Shown: positions 15,716-24,330 of the stretch, piece by piece
Layout: every line of letters starts with the position of its first letter
How positions within the stretch are numbered: the stretch's first letter is position 1
Assembly: GCA_902762785.1 (NCBI GenBank)
Contig: CACWPL010000011.1
Span: 1 to 64,000, forward strand
DNA from: an uncultured Ruminococcus sp.
GTDB taxonomy: Bacteria; Bacillota; Clostridia; Oscillospirales; Ruminococcaceae
Length of the DNA: 64,000 bases
Direction of reading: 5' to 3'
The notes under the pieces: model-generated
Database searches by the model: none
What the model was told of the DNA's origin: nothing
The model's input: the letters and a program-made list of their open reading frames with translations, nothing else
Made by a program: the position numbers and the translations under genes

Positions 15716-18700
15716 TCAGAGCGTCATGCGGCCTTGACCGCTGCTGTCGCGCTCATGCTTGATCTGGAGGAGGAGGGCGCTCAGCGCGGTCTTGTTCGCG
15801 GAGACGGCGTCCGCGAGGAGGACGTCCAGGTCCTCCGTGGACAGCGTGCGCAGAAGGTCGGCATGGTCGAGCCAGAGGTCGAGGGTCGCACGCCGCGCGG
15901 TCTCCTCCCCGATGACGGCGGGCAGATGGGCGGGGTCCTGCTCGAAATAGCGCCACCAGTCCGCCGCGGCCTGCACGGACTTGTCGCCGTTCGCTGCCGC
16001 TTCTGCGGCCTCGGCGGCGTGGGCGGCCACCTGATGCAGCATCGTCTCACAGACGCGCCGCTCGTCAAGGCCATGGAGCTTGGCGATGATGTGCGCGACC
16101 TCGAAGCGCAGGCCGAGCAGCGCATGATGATACACGCCGTCGATGCCGCCATACGTCACCGAGCCGGTCATGCGCAGCGTGGTCATCCGATCGGGGACGT
16201 CGCCGGTCACGATCGCGTGGATCACGTCGCTCACGAAGCCCTTGACCGCGTTCTTGTGCGGGAAGGCGCCCTCGAACTCACCGGGCTGGTACATAAAGCT
16301 GTCCTTCCACGGGGCGAGGTCGAGGGTCAGCTCGTCGGTGTCCGTGCGGACGGTGACGGCGGCCACGGAGCGATGGTGGAACGTGAGGGACTTGGCCTGC
16401 TTTGCGAACGCCGCGGCAGATGTCCCGCGCAGGTCGAACACGACGGACGTGATCCGCTGCATCTTCTGGAAGACCGTCGACGGAACGGACTTCACGGTCG
16501 GCGGGAGCACGAGCTCGCCGCGTGCATACGGGATGAAGACGGGCTTCGTGCGCTCCCTGTCGAAGACCGTCCCCTCGTAGGACGCAAAGCGCTTGCCGCC
16601 CGGTGCGATGAGGATGCGCTCGAGCTTGTGGCAGCCGTCGAAGGCCCTCCAGTCGACCGTGGTCAGGCCGGCGCCGAGCGTCACCTCCGTGAGCTTCGCG
16701 CAGACCCAGAAGCTGTTCGGCGCGAGGGTCGTCAGGGCGTCACCGAACGTGACGGACTTCAGATTCTTGCACTCGCAGAAGGCCCGCTCCCCGACCGTCA
16801 CGACGCCCATCGCCTCGATCTCCCCGATCCCGGCGGCGCCGCGGAAGGCATCGTCCGGGAGCTGCGTGACCGTCTCCGGCAGGACGAGCCGCCCGATCTT
16901 CGCGGTCTGGAAGGCGCCCGGGGCGATCGCCGTGATCGTGTCCGGGAGGACGAGGGCCGCGACCTTTTTGGGCGGCGTACAGCGCACGAGCGTGCTCCCC
17001 TCGATGACGGCGCCATACCCTGCCGTGAGCGTCTCGGCCGGGACGGGCTCGGCGGCCTTGGCGGCCTTTTTCACCGTCTCCTTGACGGCCTTGACCGTCT
17101 CCGCGCTGCCGTGTGCTTCGAGCAGGAGCTTGGCGATACTTGGCGCTTTCTTGCTCGCGTAGGCGATCAGCTCCGGGGCGTTCTTGTCCGTGACGAAGCC
17201 CAGCGGCAGGAGGCGGGCGATGCTGTCCGCATCGTCGAGGTCGATGAGGAACGGGACGATCTTTTTGATGTTCTTCTTGACGAACGCCTGGAAGACGGCG
17301 CTCCCCTTGATCGCATCGTACACGGCCAGCGGGTACTTGTAGGCCGCCGCCTTCAAGTGGACGAACGCGCTCTCGCGCGAGGCGTCGTCCGCATCGAACA
17401 GCAGATGCTCGAGCAGTACCTCGTCACGGTTCGCACGCCAGTCCGCCTGCATGTCGAATCGCATCGCCAGACCGTCCGCATCGCGCAGGATAAGGCGCGT
17501 CCCCTTGTGGACGATCGTCCGGATCGGCTCGTCCGCAGGCGCCTCGACCTCCGGGAGCTTGGCAGGGGCATCGAACAGATGACGGCCGACATAGAGCGCC
17601 GTCCTGCGCTTGTTCTTCGCGGCGTAATACAGGACGGTGCGGTCCTCCGTGGACGCCTTCTCGTCGCGCAGATAGTCCTTCGACATGCCGAAGAAGGGCA
17701 GCGGGCCCATCCCGTGCGGGAAGGAGATGCGCTCGAAGTAGAACATCTCGTCATCCTCGATCGTGCGCAGACTGTCGGGCAGGATGATCTCGGCCTCCTC
17801 GCACTTGTCGAGGACATGCGCGGAGATGACCTCCACGCCATCCGGGACGCGGATCCTCTTGGCGCCGCACGGCACGAGCAGAAGCCGCTTGCCGTCACGG
17901 GTAGTGAGGCAGTCGTCCACGGCGAGATAGTGCGGATTCTCCGGGGAGACGGTGATCTTCTGGAGCGCCGAGAAGGGCACATCGCTGCCGGGGTGAGAGA
18001 GGAAGGTGTCATCATGGAAGGACGCGCCGATGTGCAGCATCTTGACCTCGTCATAGTCGCCGTCCATGCCGAACCCCCTTGAGAAGCGGACAACGTCATC
18101 GGGGATGACAGCGCTGCGGACATTCGGCATCCAGAGCAAGGTCCCGTTCACGACGATGGGGCGCTCGTCCTCACGATACGCGTCCTCCCACTCCGACTCG
18201 TCCGGGAGGGCGTCGAGCGTGAGATCTGCCAGCGTGGGCGGGAAGACGATGTCTGCGAGGCAGTGCGGCAGATGACTGAGCGCGTTCTCGCAGAGATACC
18301 GCACACCGTCCGGGAGCACGAGCTTCGTGACCTCCTTGAAGTGGAACGATGCCCTGTCCTCGTCGGTCTCGCCGACGTAGAGGGACGCGACACAGTGTGT
18401 CTCCTCCGGGAGCGTGAGGGTCTTGGTGCCGGGGGCGGCCTTGTATTTGAGGAGCGTATGCGCGACGAGGATGGTGGACTGTGTCTCGTCGAGATGGGCG
18501 AGCCACGGGGTCTTGAGGAACGTCTCCCGCTCGATGACCGCGTCCGCCTCCTCCGGGATCACGACCTCCTCGAGCGCCTCGCAGAACGAGAAAGCATAGT
18601 CCCCGATGAACGTGACGCTCTTCGGCAGGACGACCCGGCGCAGCGCCGTACACTCCTTGCACGCGCCCCATTCGATGCGCGTCACGCCCTCCGGGACGAT

Positions 18701-18835
18701 CAGCGTCTCGATCGTCTTGTTCCCCTCGAAGACGCGATCGCAGATGGTATGGACGCCCGCCGGGATCGTGACGGTCGTCTCGCCCTTCTCGGGATAGTAG
18801 GCATGCAGGATGCCGTTTTTGATGATAAATGCCAT
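15716..18835 (-). CDS. Large leucine-rich-repeat (BspA-like, LRR_5) protein without signal peptide
   Basis: 1039 residues. Two LRR_5 regions are visible: one over about 20-330, with repeats such as VTIPAGVHTICDRVFEG, LIVPEGVTRIE and VVLPKSVTFIGDYAF, and one over about 605-785 (LVLPDTITAIAPGAF, SVTFGDALTTLAPNSF). Between them (about 490-595) lies an Ala/Lys-rich helical stretch that may be HEAT- or ankyrin-like. The C-terminal 230 residues are unrecognised. BspA-type proteins are normally secreted; here the N terminus MAFIIKNGILHAYYPEK is not a signal peptide and no anchor is visible. Function unknown. AGGGG precedes the ATG. Confidence 0.75.
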   Translation of the reverse strand: MAFIIKNGILHAYYPEKGETTVTIPAGVHTICDRVFEGNKTIETLIVPEGVTRIEWGACKECTALRRVVLPKSVTFIGDYAFSFCEALEEVVIPEEADAVIERETFLKTPWLAHLDETQSTILVAHTLLKYKAAPGTKTLTLPEETHCVASLYVGETDEDRASFHFKEVTKLVLPDGVRYLCENALSHLPHCLADIVFPPTLADLTLDALPDESEWEDAYREDERPIVVNGTLLWMPNVRSAVIPDDVVRFSRGFGMDGDYDEVKMLHIGASFHDDTFLSHPGSDVPFSALQKITVSPENPHYLAVDDCLTTRDGKRLLLVPCGAKRIRVPDGVEVISAHVLDKCEEAEIILPDSLRTIEDDEMFYFERISFPHGMGPLPFFGMSKDYLRDEKASTEDRTVLYYAAKNKRRTALYVGRHLFDAPAKLPEVEAPADEPIRTIVHKGTRLILRDADGLAMRFDMQADWRANRDEVLLEHLLFDADDASRESAFVHLKAAAYKYPLAVYDAIKGSAVFQAFVKKNIKKIVPFLIDLDDADSIARLLPLGFVTDKNAPELIAYASKKAPSIAKLLLEAHGSAETVKAVKETVKKAAKAAEPVPAETLTAGYGAVIEGSTLVRCTPPKKVAALVLPDTITAIAPGAFQTAKIGRLVLPETVTQLPDDAFRGAAGIGEIEAMGVVTVGERAFCECKNLKSVTFGDALTTLAPNSFWVCAKLTEVTLGAGLTTVDWRAFDGCHKLERILIAPGGKRFASYEGTVFDRERTKPVFIPYARGELVLPPTVKSVPSTVFQKMQRITSVVFDLRGTSAAAFAKQAKSLTFHHRSVAAVTVRTDTDELTLDLAPWKDSFMYQPGEFEGAFPHKNAVKGFVSDVIHAIVTGDVPDRMTTLRMTGSVTYGGIDGVYHHALLGLRFEVAHIIAKLHGLDERRVCETMLHQVAAHAAEAAEAAANGDKSVQAAADWWRYFEQDPAHLPAVIGEETARRATLDLWLDHADLLRTLSTEDLDVLLADAVSANKTALSALLLQIKHERDSSGQGRMTL

Positions 18836-18872
18836 ATCTTCCCCTCGCTATCATGAAAAAATTTGTAGATAT

Positions 18873-18901
18873 ATTATAGCACATCTGGATCCCGATGTCA
18901 A
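18873..18901 (-). promoter_or_regulatory. Leftward promoter of the LRR gene
   Basis: Consensus TTGACA (18901-18896) and TATAAT (18878-18873) with 17-nt spacer and extended TGC. It is one of the two full TTGACA promoters in the window, suggesting high expression. Confidence 0.85.
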
Positions 18902-18929
18902 TGGGATCGCCATATCCTGACGAAACACA

Positions 18930-18953
18930 CGCCCCGGGAGCACTCCCGGGGCG
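18930..18953 (-). terminator. Terminator-like hairpin after ABC permease A
   Basis: A perfect 11-bp GC stem (CGCCCCGGGAG with CTCCCGGGGCG) with a minimal loop, reading leftward into GTGTTTCG. It lies between the permease stop and the LRR promoter. Confidence 0.65.
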
Positions 18954-18981
18954 CGCGTGAGGGGCGTCTTTTGTACTACGG

Positions 18982-21657
18982 TCAGATGTTCTCGCTCCGA
19001 AGGGCCTCCATGGGGTCCTCGCGGGAGAGGCGGCGCATCGCGTAGATCATCGAGGCGAAGATCACCGCGAACACCGACCCGACCGCCGTCACCATCGCCG
19101 CGATCGGCAGATGGAACCCCGAATCGAAGCCGTCCCGCAGTGCGATCCAGATCAGCACCGTCGCGCCCACGCTCGCGGGCAGGCCGAAGAGCAGCGCGCG
19201 CGAGCCGCACAGCAGGCACTCGAAGCGCACCATGCCGTTGACCTGCCGTGTGCTCATCCCGACGGAGCGGAGCGTCGCGAGGGAGCGCCGACGCAGGGCG
19301 ATGTTCGTGGAGACGGAGTTGAACACGTTCGCCGCCGCGATCAGCGAGATCAGCACGATGAAGCCCGCGCTGAACACCTTCACGACCGTAATGATGCTCT
19401 GCTCGTTCTCCCGATTCGCCGTGAGGTCGTTGAGGTGGGAGGACGGGAGATGCTGCTCCTCGAGCAGCTTGCGGAGGGACTGCGCGGCCGCGGCGTGGTC
19501 TTCGGCGTAGATGTGGCACTCGGTCATGGCCGAGACACCTGCGGCGGACAGCACCTGCGGCATCGCGCTCGCCGGATAGAGGAACTGCAGCGTCATGCCG
19601 TCGAGCAGATAGTCCGGCCGCGTGTGGAGGACGGTGTCCCCATGCAGCGTGCGCTGGACGAAGGAGGCCTCCTCGGAGAGGTGGATCTCCTTGGCGTCCG
19701 GGTCGCTGCCGTCCGGCTCCCAGATCAGGTAGCCGTGCTCGTCCTCTCCGCCCAGGGTATAGCCGTCCATGCGCCGCAGGATCTGGGCGTGGAAGGTCAC
19801 GCTGTCGGCGTCGATCAGGTGTATCAGGCGGCGGGTGCTCGTCTTTTCGTCGATAGAGAGCACCTCATCGAGGACGAGCGCGGAGGGGGTATCGGTGTCG
19901 AAGAAGGGCCCCGGCAGGATGCCGTTCTCGTCGAGGAGCGAGCGGAAGACGCCGTCCTCGAGGAACGTGACGTACAGCAGATGCCCCTCCTCCTTGCCCT
20001 TGTCGTATTCGGCGATCCGCGGGACGACAGCGTCCGTCGCCTCCTTGGAGAACACGGCAGGGTCCATGCTCCCGCGCATGCTCATCGACATAGTGATGAC
20101 GGCGCGGTCGACGTTCGGGTCGGACTCGAAGAGCGCGCGGAGCCCGGTGGCATCGAGATCCGTGTCCTTCTCATCGAGATAATAGGAGATGTCCCACGCG
20201 CCCTCGTTGAACACCCCGCCCACGGCCTCCTGCAGGTAGCTCGTGAACGCCGATGCCGAGATGAAGAGCACCACGCTCATGAACAGGCTCAGCACGGTCG
20301 CACGGTACTGCTTGCGCGAGCGCTTGTACCAGCGATGGCCGAGCAGGCCGGGAAGGCCGAAGAGCTTGGAGATCCATTTGGGCGTGCGGGCGGCGCGCTT
20401 CTCGGCGCGGATGTCCTTGCTCTGGCGGATGGCCTCGATGGCGGTCACACGGGTGGCGCGGCGCGAGGGGATCCACGCGGAGAGCAGGACGGTCACGACG
20501 GCCACGGCCAGTGCGATCGCGAGGGCGATCCAGGAGACGTGCATCCGCATGGGGATGCCGCTCTCGGAGAGCGCCTTGAACCGCTCGCCGACGGCAAGGA
20601 ACGTCACGCCGATGCCCGCGAGGCCCAAGAGGATGCCGAGCGGGATGCCGATGACGCTCACGCAGAACGCCTCGAATCCGACCATATAGCGGATCTGCCG
20701 CCGCGTGGCGCCGACGGAGGACAGCAGTCCGAATTGCCGCGTGCGCTCGGAGACGGAGATCGCGAAGGCGTTGTAGATCAGTGAGACGGAGCCGAAGACG
20801 ATCATCCCGATCAGGATCGCTGCCATCCCCCAGACGACCTGGAGGAACGTCTCGTTCTTCGAGACGCCCATGAGATACAGCAGATGGTCGTGGGGCTTGG
20901 CGGACTCCTTCAAATGCAGCTCGTCGATGAGGTCATAGACCTTGCTGGGGCGCTTGAGGGTCGCCCAGACGGTCAACTCCGCGTCCTCCGGGGCGTCGCC
21001 CGCCGTCAGGCAGGTGTAGCCCGCGGCGGAGTAAGGCTCGATCCCGGGACGGTCCATGATGCCGCAGATGGTGTAGGTGCGCGTCTCGCGGGGGACGAAG
21101 GTCTCATCCGGGTCACCGGGCTCGCGCTCGTCCTTGGGATAATACGGGAACGACTGCCCGAGCGGGCGATCGCCGTCCATGCGGTCGCCGATCGTGAGCT
21201 CGACCGTGTCGCCGACCTGGTAATAGAGGCCGCCGTTCTCGGCCAGATGTGCGGGGATCACGAGCTCCGTGCCGTCCTTCGGCAGCGCGCCGGAGACAAG
21301 GCGGATGCCCGTCATCTCGGCCATCCCCTCCCCTGCCTCGAGGATGTAGAGATAGGGCTTGTACTCGTTGGTCGTCTCGACGTCCGCATAGCCGACCGTG
21401 CGGGCGGATACCGTCTGCGTGATGCGGCTGTCCTGCTCCAGCTTGTCGACGTCGGACGGGAGCGCGTTCGTAAGGGACAGATGCCAGCTCCCGCTGCGCC
21501 AGACCTCATCGTCGATCAGGTACTGCTGGAGCGTAGTGACCGAGGTCGTCACCGCCGTGGTCAGCGCGACCGAGAGCATGATGCCTACGATCGTGACCGC
21601 CGTGCGGACGCGGTTCTTTTTCAGCGAGGCCAGCGTGACCTTTTGGAAGACGTTCAT
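18982..21657 (-). CDS. ABC transporter permease A, double FtsX/MacB type
   Basis: 891 residues. An N-terminal helix (about 17-40, VTIVGIMLSVALTTAVTTSV) is followed by a MacB-like extracytoplasmic domain, a first FtsX domain of three helices (about 275-395, with GLLSSVGATRRQIRYMV), a fifth helix near 455-475, a second extracytoplasmic domain and a C-terminal FtsX domain (about 765-885, with LATLRSVGMSTRQVNGMV). This is the mechanotransmission class that transports, removes or senses substrates at the outer membrane face, such as cell-wall-active peptides. Its ATG overlaps the ATPase stop (ATGA). Confidence 0.9.
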   Translation of the reverse strand: MNVFQKVTLASLKKNRVRTAVTIVGIMLSVALTTAVTTSVTTLQQYLIDDEVWRSGSWHLSLTNALPSDVDKLEQDSRITQTVSARTVGYADVETTNEYKPYLYILEAGEGMAEMTGIRLVSGALPKDGTELVIPAHLAENGGLYYQVGDTVELTIGDRMDGDRPLGQSFPYYPKDEREPGDPDETFVPRETRTYTICGIMDRPGIEPYSAAGYTCLTAGDAPEDAELTVWATLKRPSKVYDLIDELHLKESAKPHDHLLYLMGVSKNETFLQVVWGMAAILIGMIVFGSVSLIYNAFAISVSERTRQFGLLSSVGATRRQIRYMVGFEAFCVSVIGIPLGILLGLAGIGVTFLAVGERFKALSESGIPMRMHVSWIALAIALAVAVVTVLLSAWIPSRRATRVTAIEAIRQSKDIRAEKRAARTPKWISKLFGLPGLLGHRWYKRSRKQYRATVLSLFMSVVLFISASAFTSYLQEAVGGVFNEGAWDISYYLDEKDTDLDATGLRALFESDPNVDRAVITMSMSMRGSMDPAVFSKEATDAVVPRIAEYDKGKEEGHLLYVTFLEDGVFRSLLDENGILPGPFFDTDTPSALVLDEVLSIDEKTSTRRLIHLIDADSVTFHAQILRRMDGYTLGGEDEHGYLIWEPDGSDPDAKEIHLSEEASFVQRTLHGDTVLHTRPDYLLDGMTLQFLYPASAMPQVLSAAGVSAMTECHIYAEDHAAAAQSLRKLLEEQHLPSSHLNDLTANRENEQSIITVVKVFSAGFIVLISLIAAANVFNSVSTNIALRRRSLATLRSVGMSTRQVNGMVRFECLLCGSRALLFGLPASVGATVLIWIALRDGFDSGFHLPIAAMVTAVGSVFAVIFASMIYAMRRLSREDPMEALRSENI

Positions 21658-22337
21658 TTGCGCAGCACCTCGTCTCTCGTGATGTGCCCGTCCTCGATGG
21701 CGATGATGCGGTCGGCCTGGAGGGCGATCTGCTCATCATGGGTGATGACGAGGAGGGTCTGGCCGTACTTCTTGTTCGAGAGACGGAGCAGATCGACGAT
21801 CTCCTGCGAATTGCGGCTGTCGAGGTTGCCGGTCGGCTCGTCCGCGAGGAGGACGGCGGGGGCGTTCATCAGGGCACGCCCGATCGACACGCGCTGCTGC
21901 TGGCCGCCGGAGAGCTGGTTCGGGAGATGGCGCTCGCGTCCCTCCAGTCCCAGCAGGCGGATCAGCTCGGCGACGCGCTCCTGGTTCACGGTCTGGCCGT
22001 CCATGAGGACGGGGAGGGTGATGTTCTCCGTGACATCGAGCACGGGGATGAGGTTATAGAACTGGTAGATCAGGCCGACCTGCCGGCGCCGGAACACGGC
22101 GAGGGCATCGTCATCCTGCTCATAGACATCGCAGCCGTCCATGAGGACGCGGCCGGACGAGGGCCGGTCGACGCCGCCGAGGATGTGCAGGAGGGTCGAT
22201 TTGCCCGAGCCGGACGGGCCGATGATGGAGACGAACTCGCCCTTCTCCACGGAAAAGCTGATGTCGTCGAGCGCGTGGACGGCGTTCTCGCCGGTGCCGT
22301 AGGTCTTGCTGAGGTGTTCGGTCTGTAGGATGGTCAT
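21654..22337 (-). CDS. ABC transporter ATPase A (LolD/MacB/BceA-like)
   Basis: 227 residues. Walker A GPSGSGKSTLLH, Q-loop YQFYNLIPVL, signature LSGGQQQRVSIGRAL, Walker B VLLADEPTGNLD and H-loop VITHDE are all intact. It powers the coupled permease. The ATG at 22337 follows AAAGGAG by nine bases; a longer frame from 22415 would begin upstream of the -10 and is unlikely. About 75% of its motif regions match ATPase B at 30605-31315, so the two transporters are paralogous. Confidence 0.92.
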   Translation of the reverse strand: MTILQTEHLSKTYGTGENAVHALDDISFSVEKGEFVSIIGPSGSGKSTLLHILGGVDRPSSGRVLMDGCDVYEQDDDALAVFRRRQVGLIYQFYNLIPVLDVTENITLPVLMDGQTVNQERVAELIRLLGLEGRERHLPNQLSGGQQQRVSIGRALMNAPAVLLADEPTGNLDSRNSQEIVDLLRLSNKKYGQTLLVITHDEQIALQADRIIAIEDGHITRDEVLRK

Positions 22338-22361
22338 GGGTATCGCTCCTTTCATGATCCC

Positions 22362-22415
22362 ATTATAGCATAGTTCGATGACATTTGCGTGACTTGAAAA
22401 TAAGACATCCGTCAC
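22362..22415 (-). promoter_or_regulatory. Regulated promoter of ABC transporter A
   Basis: Reverse-strand TATAAT (22367-22362) with extended TGC but no -35 consensus at the 17-nt position (ACGCAA). Upstream, GTGAC (22415-22411) and GTCATC (22382-22377) occur at exactly the same distances from the -10 as in the promoter of ABC transporter B. I infer binding sites for an activating OmpR-family response regulator. Confidence 0.6.
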
Positions 22416-22422
22416 ATTCAGA

Positions 22423-22450
22423 CGGCATCCCCCGCGTGCGAGGGATGCCG
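22423..22450 (-). terminator. Terminator of the two-component operon A
   Basis: A 9-bp stem CGGCATCCC/GGGATGCCG with a 10-nt loop directly after the histidine kinase stop, reading leftward into TCTGAATG. It separates the regulator operon from the ABC operon. Confidence 0.65.
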
Positions 22451-22451
22451 G

Positions 22452-23444
22452 TCAGACTGCGGTCTTATAAAAATGGATCGTGAAGCGTGCGCCGCCGGGG
22501 ACGTTCTCGGCCTTGATCGTGCCGCCCTGCCGGACGATGACGGTGTGCGCGAGGGAGAGGCCGATGCCGTAGCCCGCCGACCGTGTCCCGCGGTAGAAGC
22601 GCTCGAAGAGGTGCGGGAGGTCGGCCGGGGCGATGCCGCCGCCGGTGTCCGTGATGACGATCTCGCTGTAGAGCGGGTTTTCCGCCGCCGTGACCGTCAC
22701 TGTCCCGCCCGGGGAGACATGCTCGATGCTGTTCTTGAGGATGTTGCCGATCGCCTCGGCCGTCCAGTCCTTGTCGCAGAGGACGCTCCCCGTCGCCTCG
22801 ACCGTCACGGCGATGTCCCGCAGCTCGGCGCTGATCGCAAGGGGCGAGAGCGCGGCAGCCATCAGGTCCTCGAGCGTGACGGGAGACGGCTCCAGGAGCA
22901 CCGTCCCGGCGTCGAGCTTCGAGAGCTTCAGGAGCGTCTCGATGAGCCAGTCCATGCGGTCGAGAAGGCCGCGGAGCTCCCCCAGGAGCGCACGGCGGCG
23001 CCGCTCGTCCGTGTCCGGGCGGGACAGGGTCGCAAGGAGCAGATGGATCGACGTCAGCGGCGTGCGGAGCTGGTGGGAGATGTCCGCGAGATGGTCGGAG
23101 AGGAAGGCCTTGTCCGCGGTGAGCGCCTGCTCCTTTTCCTGCAAACGACCAAGGAGCTTGCGGATCTCCGTGCCGAGGACGGCCAGCTCCCCCTCCTGCT
23201 CGTCCGCGACCGCGAGCGCGCCGCCGTGGAGGATCCGGTCGAGATCGGCGGCCATCTGCGCGAGCCGCCGGTAGCGCTGATACGTCACCACGAGCCAGAC
23301 CGCCGTGAGCAAGACGCCCGTCCCCAGGACGTAGAGCGCCGCCGCCGTCCCTAGGAACAGCGCCCCGCCCGCCGCCGCGAGCGTCACTAGACCTGAGATC
23401 CCGAGCGCACGGCGCACCTCGGGATTTCGCCAAAAGCCCGTCAT
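22452..23444 (-). CDS. Sensor histidine kinase A, intramembrane-sensing type
   Basis: 330 residues. Two helices (about 14-36 and 38-55) are separated by almost no loop, as in BceS/LiaS-type kinases that sense through a membrane partner. DISHQLRTPLTS holds the phosphorylated His124; the ATPase domain has the N box IGNILKNSIEH, G1 ITDTGGGIA and G2 GYGIGLSLA. Its ATG overlaps the response regulator stop. The next transcription unit is ABC transporter A, the likely sensory partner and target. Confidence 0.9.
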   Translation of the reverse strand: MTGFWRNPEVRRALGISGLVTLAAAGGALFLGTAAALYVLGTGVLLTAVWLVVTYQRYRRLAQMAADLDRILHGGALAVADEQEGELAVLGTEIRKLLGRLQEKEQALTADKAFLSDHLADISHQLRTPLTSIHLLLATLSRPDTDERRRRALLGELRGLLDRMDWLIETLLKLSKLDAGTVLLEPSPVTLEDLMAAALSPLAISAELRDIAVTVEATGSVLCDKDWTAEAIGNILKNSIEHVSPGGTVTVTAAENPLYSEIVITDTGGGIAPADLPHLFERFYRGTRSAGYGIGLSLAHTVIVRQGGTIKAENVPGGARFTIHFYKTAV

Positions 23445-24109
23445 TCGACGCGGTACCCCACACCGCGGACGGTGCGGATCAGGGTCGGCTGCTGCGGGTC
23501 ATCCTCGATCTTGTCGCGCAGGCGCTTGATGTAGACGGTGAGGGTGTTGTCGGAGACGTACTCCCCTGCTGCGTCCCAGAGCTGGTCAAGCAGGACGGCG
23601 CGTGAAAGGACCGCCCCGCGGTTCGTCAAAAGGAGCAGGAGCAGACGGTATTCGAGCGCGGAGAGATAGAGATCGCGGCCGTCCTTGGTCGCCGTCCCCT
23701 TGACCGTGTCCACGGTGACGCGCCCAAGATGCAGCACGCTGCGCCCCGCGCCCGTGAGCCGCAGGACATTGCGGATCCGCGACACGAGCTCGCGCGGGCG
23801 GAAGGGCTTGGCGATGTAGTCCTCCGCGCCGAGGTCGAAGCCGGCGACGGTGCTGTATTCGTCCCCCGAGGCGGTCAGGAAGATGACCGGGAGGCCGTAT
23901 TCCTTTTTGAGCGCCGCGCAGACCGTGAAGCCGCTGCCGTCCGTCAGGGAGATGTCGAGCAGGGCGAGGTCGAAGCGCGTCTGCGCCGCCGCCGCGAGCG
24001 CGGCCGCCTGTCCTGGGACGGCCGTGACAGAAAAGCCCTCGTCTTGTAAAAATGTCGAGAGCGAGGAGACGATCGCGGGGTCGTCCTCCACGAGCAGGAT
24101 CGTTGTCAT
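23441..24109 (-). CDS. OmpR-family response regulator A
   Basis: 222 residues. Receiver domain 1-115 with ED pair VEDD (7-10), phospho-acceptor Asp52 in LLDISLTDG, and Lys in YIAKPFRPREL. Winged-helix DNA-binding domain from about 125, ending IRTVRGVGYRVE. The ATG at 24109 overlaps the TGA of a 31-codon ORF, and GGAGG lies ten bases upstream within it; an ATG at 24118 is too close to GGAGG. It probably activates ABC transporter A. Confidence 0.9.
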   Translation of the reverse strand: MTTILLVEDDPAIVSSLSTFLQDEGFSVTAVPGQAAALAAAAQTRFDLALLDISLTDGSGFTVCAALKKEYGLPVIFLTASGDEYSTVAGFDLGAEDYIAKPFRPRELVSRIRNVLRLTGAGRSVLHLGRVTVDTVKGTATKDGRDLYLSALEYRLLLLLLTNRGAVLSRAVLLDQLWDAAGEYVSDNTLTVYIKRLRDKIEDDPQQPTLIRTVRGVGYRVE

Positions 24110-24201
24110 AGCCACCATGCCTCCAGTCCTCTTGCCGCCTCGAGACGGCGTGTGAGCGCGGGGATGTTGGGATAGAACATGTCGGGAACTTGTACCGTCA
24201 T
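24106..24201 (-). CDS. Small 31-residue ORF coupled to response regulator A
   Basis: ATG at 24201 is preceded by AAAGGAG with a 6-nt spacer, one of the better ribosome sites in the window. The frame encodes 31 residues (starting MTVQVPDMFYPNIPAL, ending EAWWL) and its TGA overlaps the regulator ATG. It is the first ORF after the promoter. It is not hydrophobic and I recognise no family. It may be a leader for translational coupling or a small protein acting on the two-component system. Confidence 0.6.
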   Translation of the reverse strand: MTVQVPDMFYPNIPALTRRLEAARGLEAWWL

Positions 24202-24231
24202 GGGATGCTCCTTTCGGGGATGTTTTTATTC

Positions 24232-24260
24232 ATTATAGCACATGGCGGGAGGATCGTCAA
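24232..24260 (-). promoter_or_regulatory. Leftward promoter of the two-component operon A
   Basis: TTGACG (24260-24255) and TATAAT (24237-24232) on the reverse strand with a 17-nt spacer and extended TGC; looks constitutive. Confidence 0.8.
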
Positions 24261-24304
24261 ATCGGATGCAACACATGGCGCGTCCGGCTTGTTTATATAG
24301 ATGA
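24258..24304 (+). promoter_or_regulatory. Candidate ECF-type promoter for the first sigma operon
   Basis: CAAATC (24258-24263), 17 nt, CGTCC (24281-24285), then TATATAGATGA. A very similar series (CAAAAC, 18 nt, CGTCC, TATGTTAGATGA) precedes the second ECF operon at 26729-26775. No vegetative promoter is visible for this operon. CGTC is typical of ECF -10 elements, so autoregulation is plausible but unproven. Confidence 0.35.
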
Positions 24305-24330
24305 GACCGGTCAAAAAGGAGGGATGCCGC

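Noticed and set aside
15695-18082. A 795-codon plus-strand frame opposite the LRR gene
   Set aside because: Low-complexity Arg/Asp/Gly product; LRR repeats on the other strand explain the sequence.
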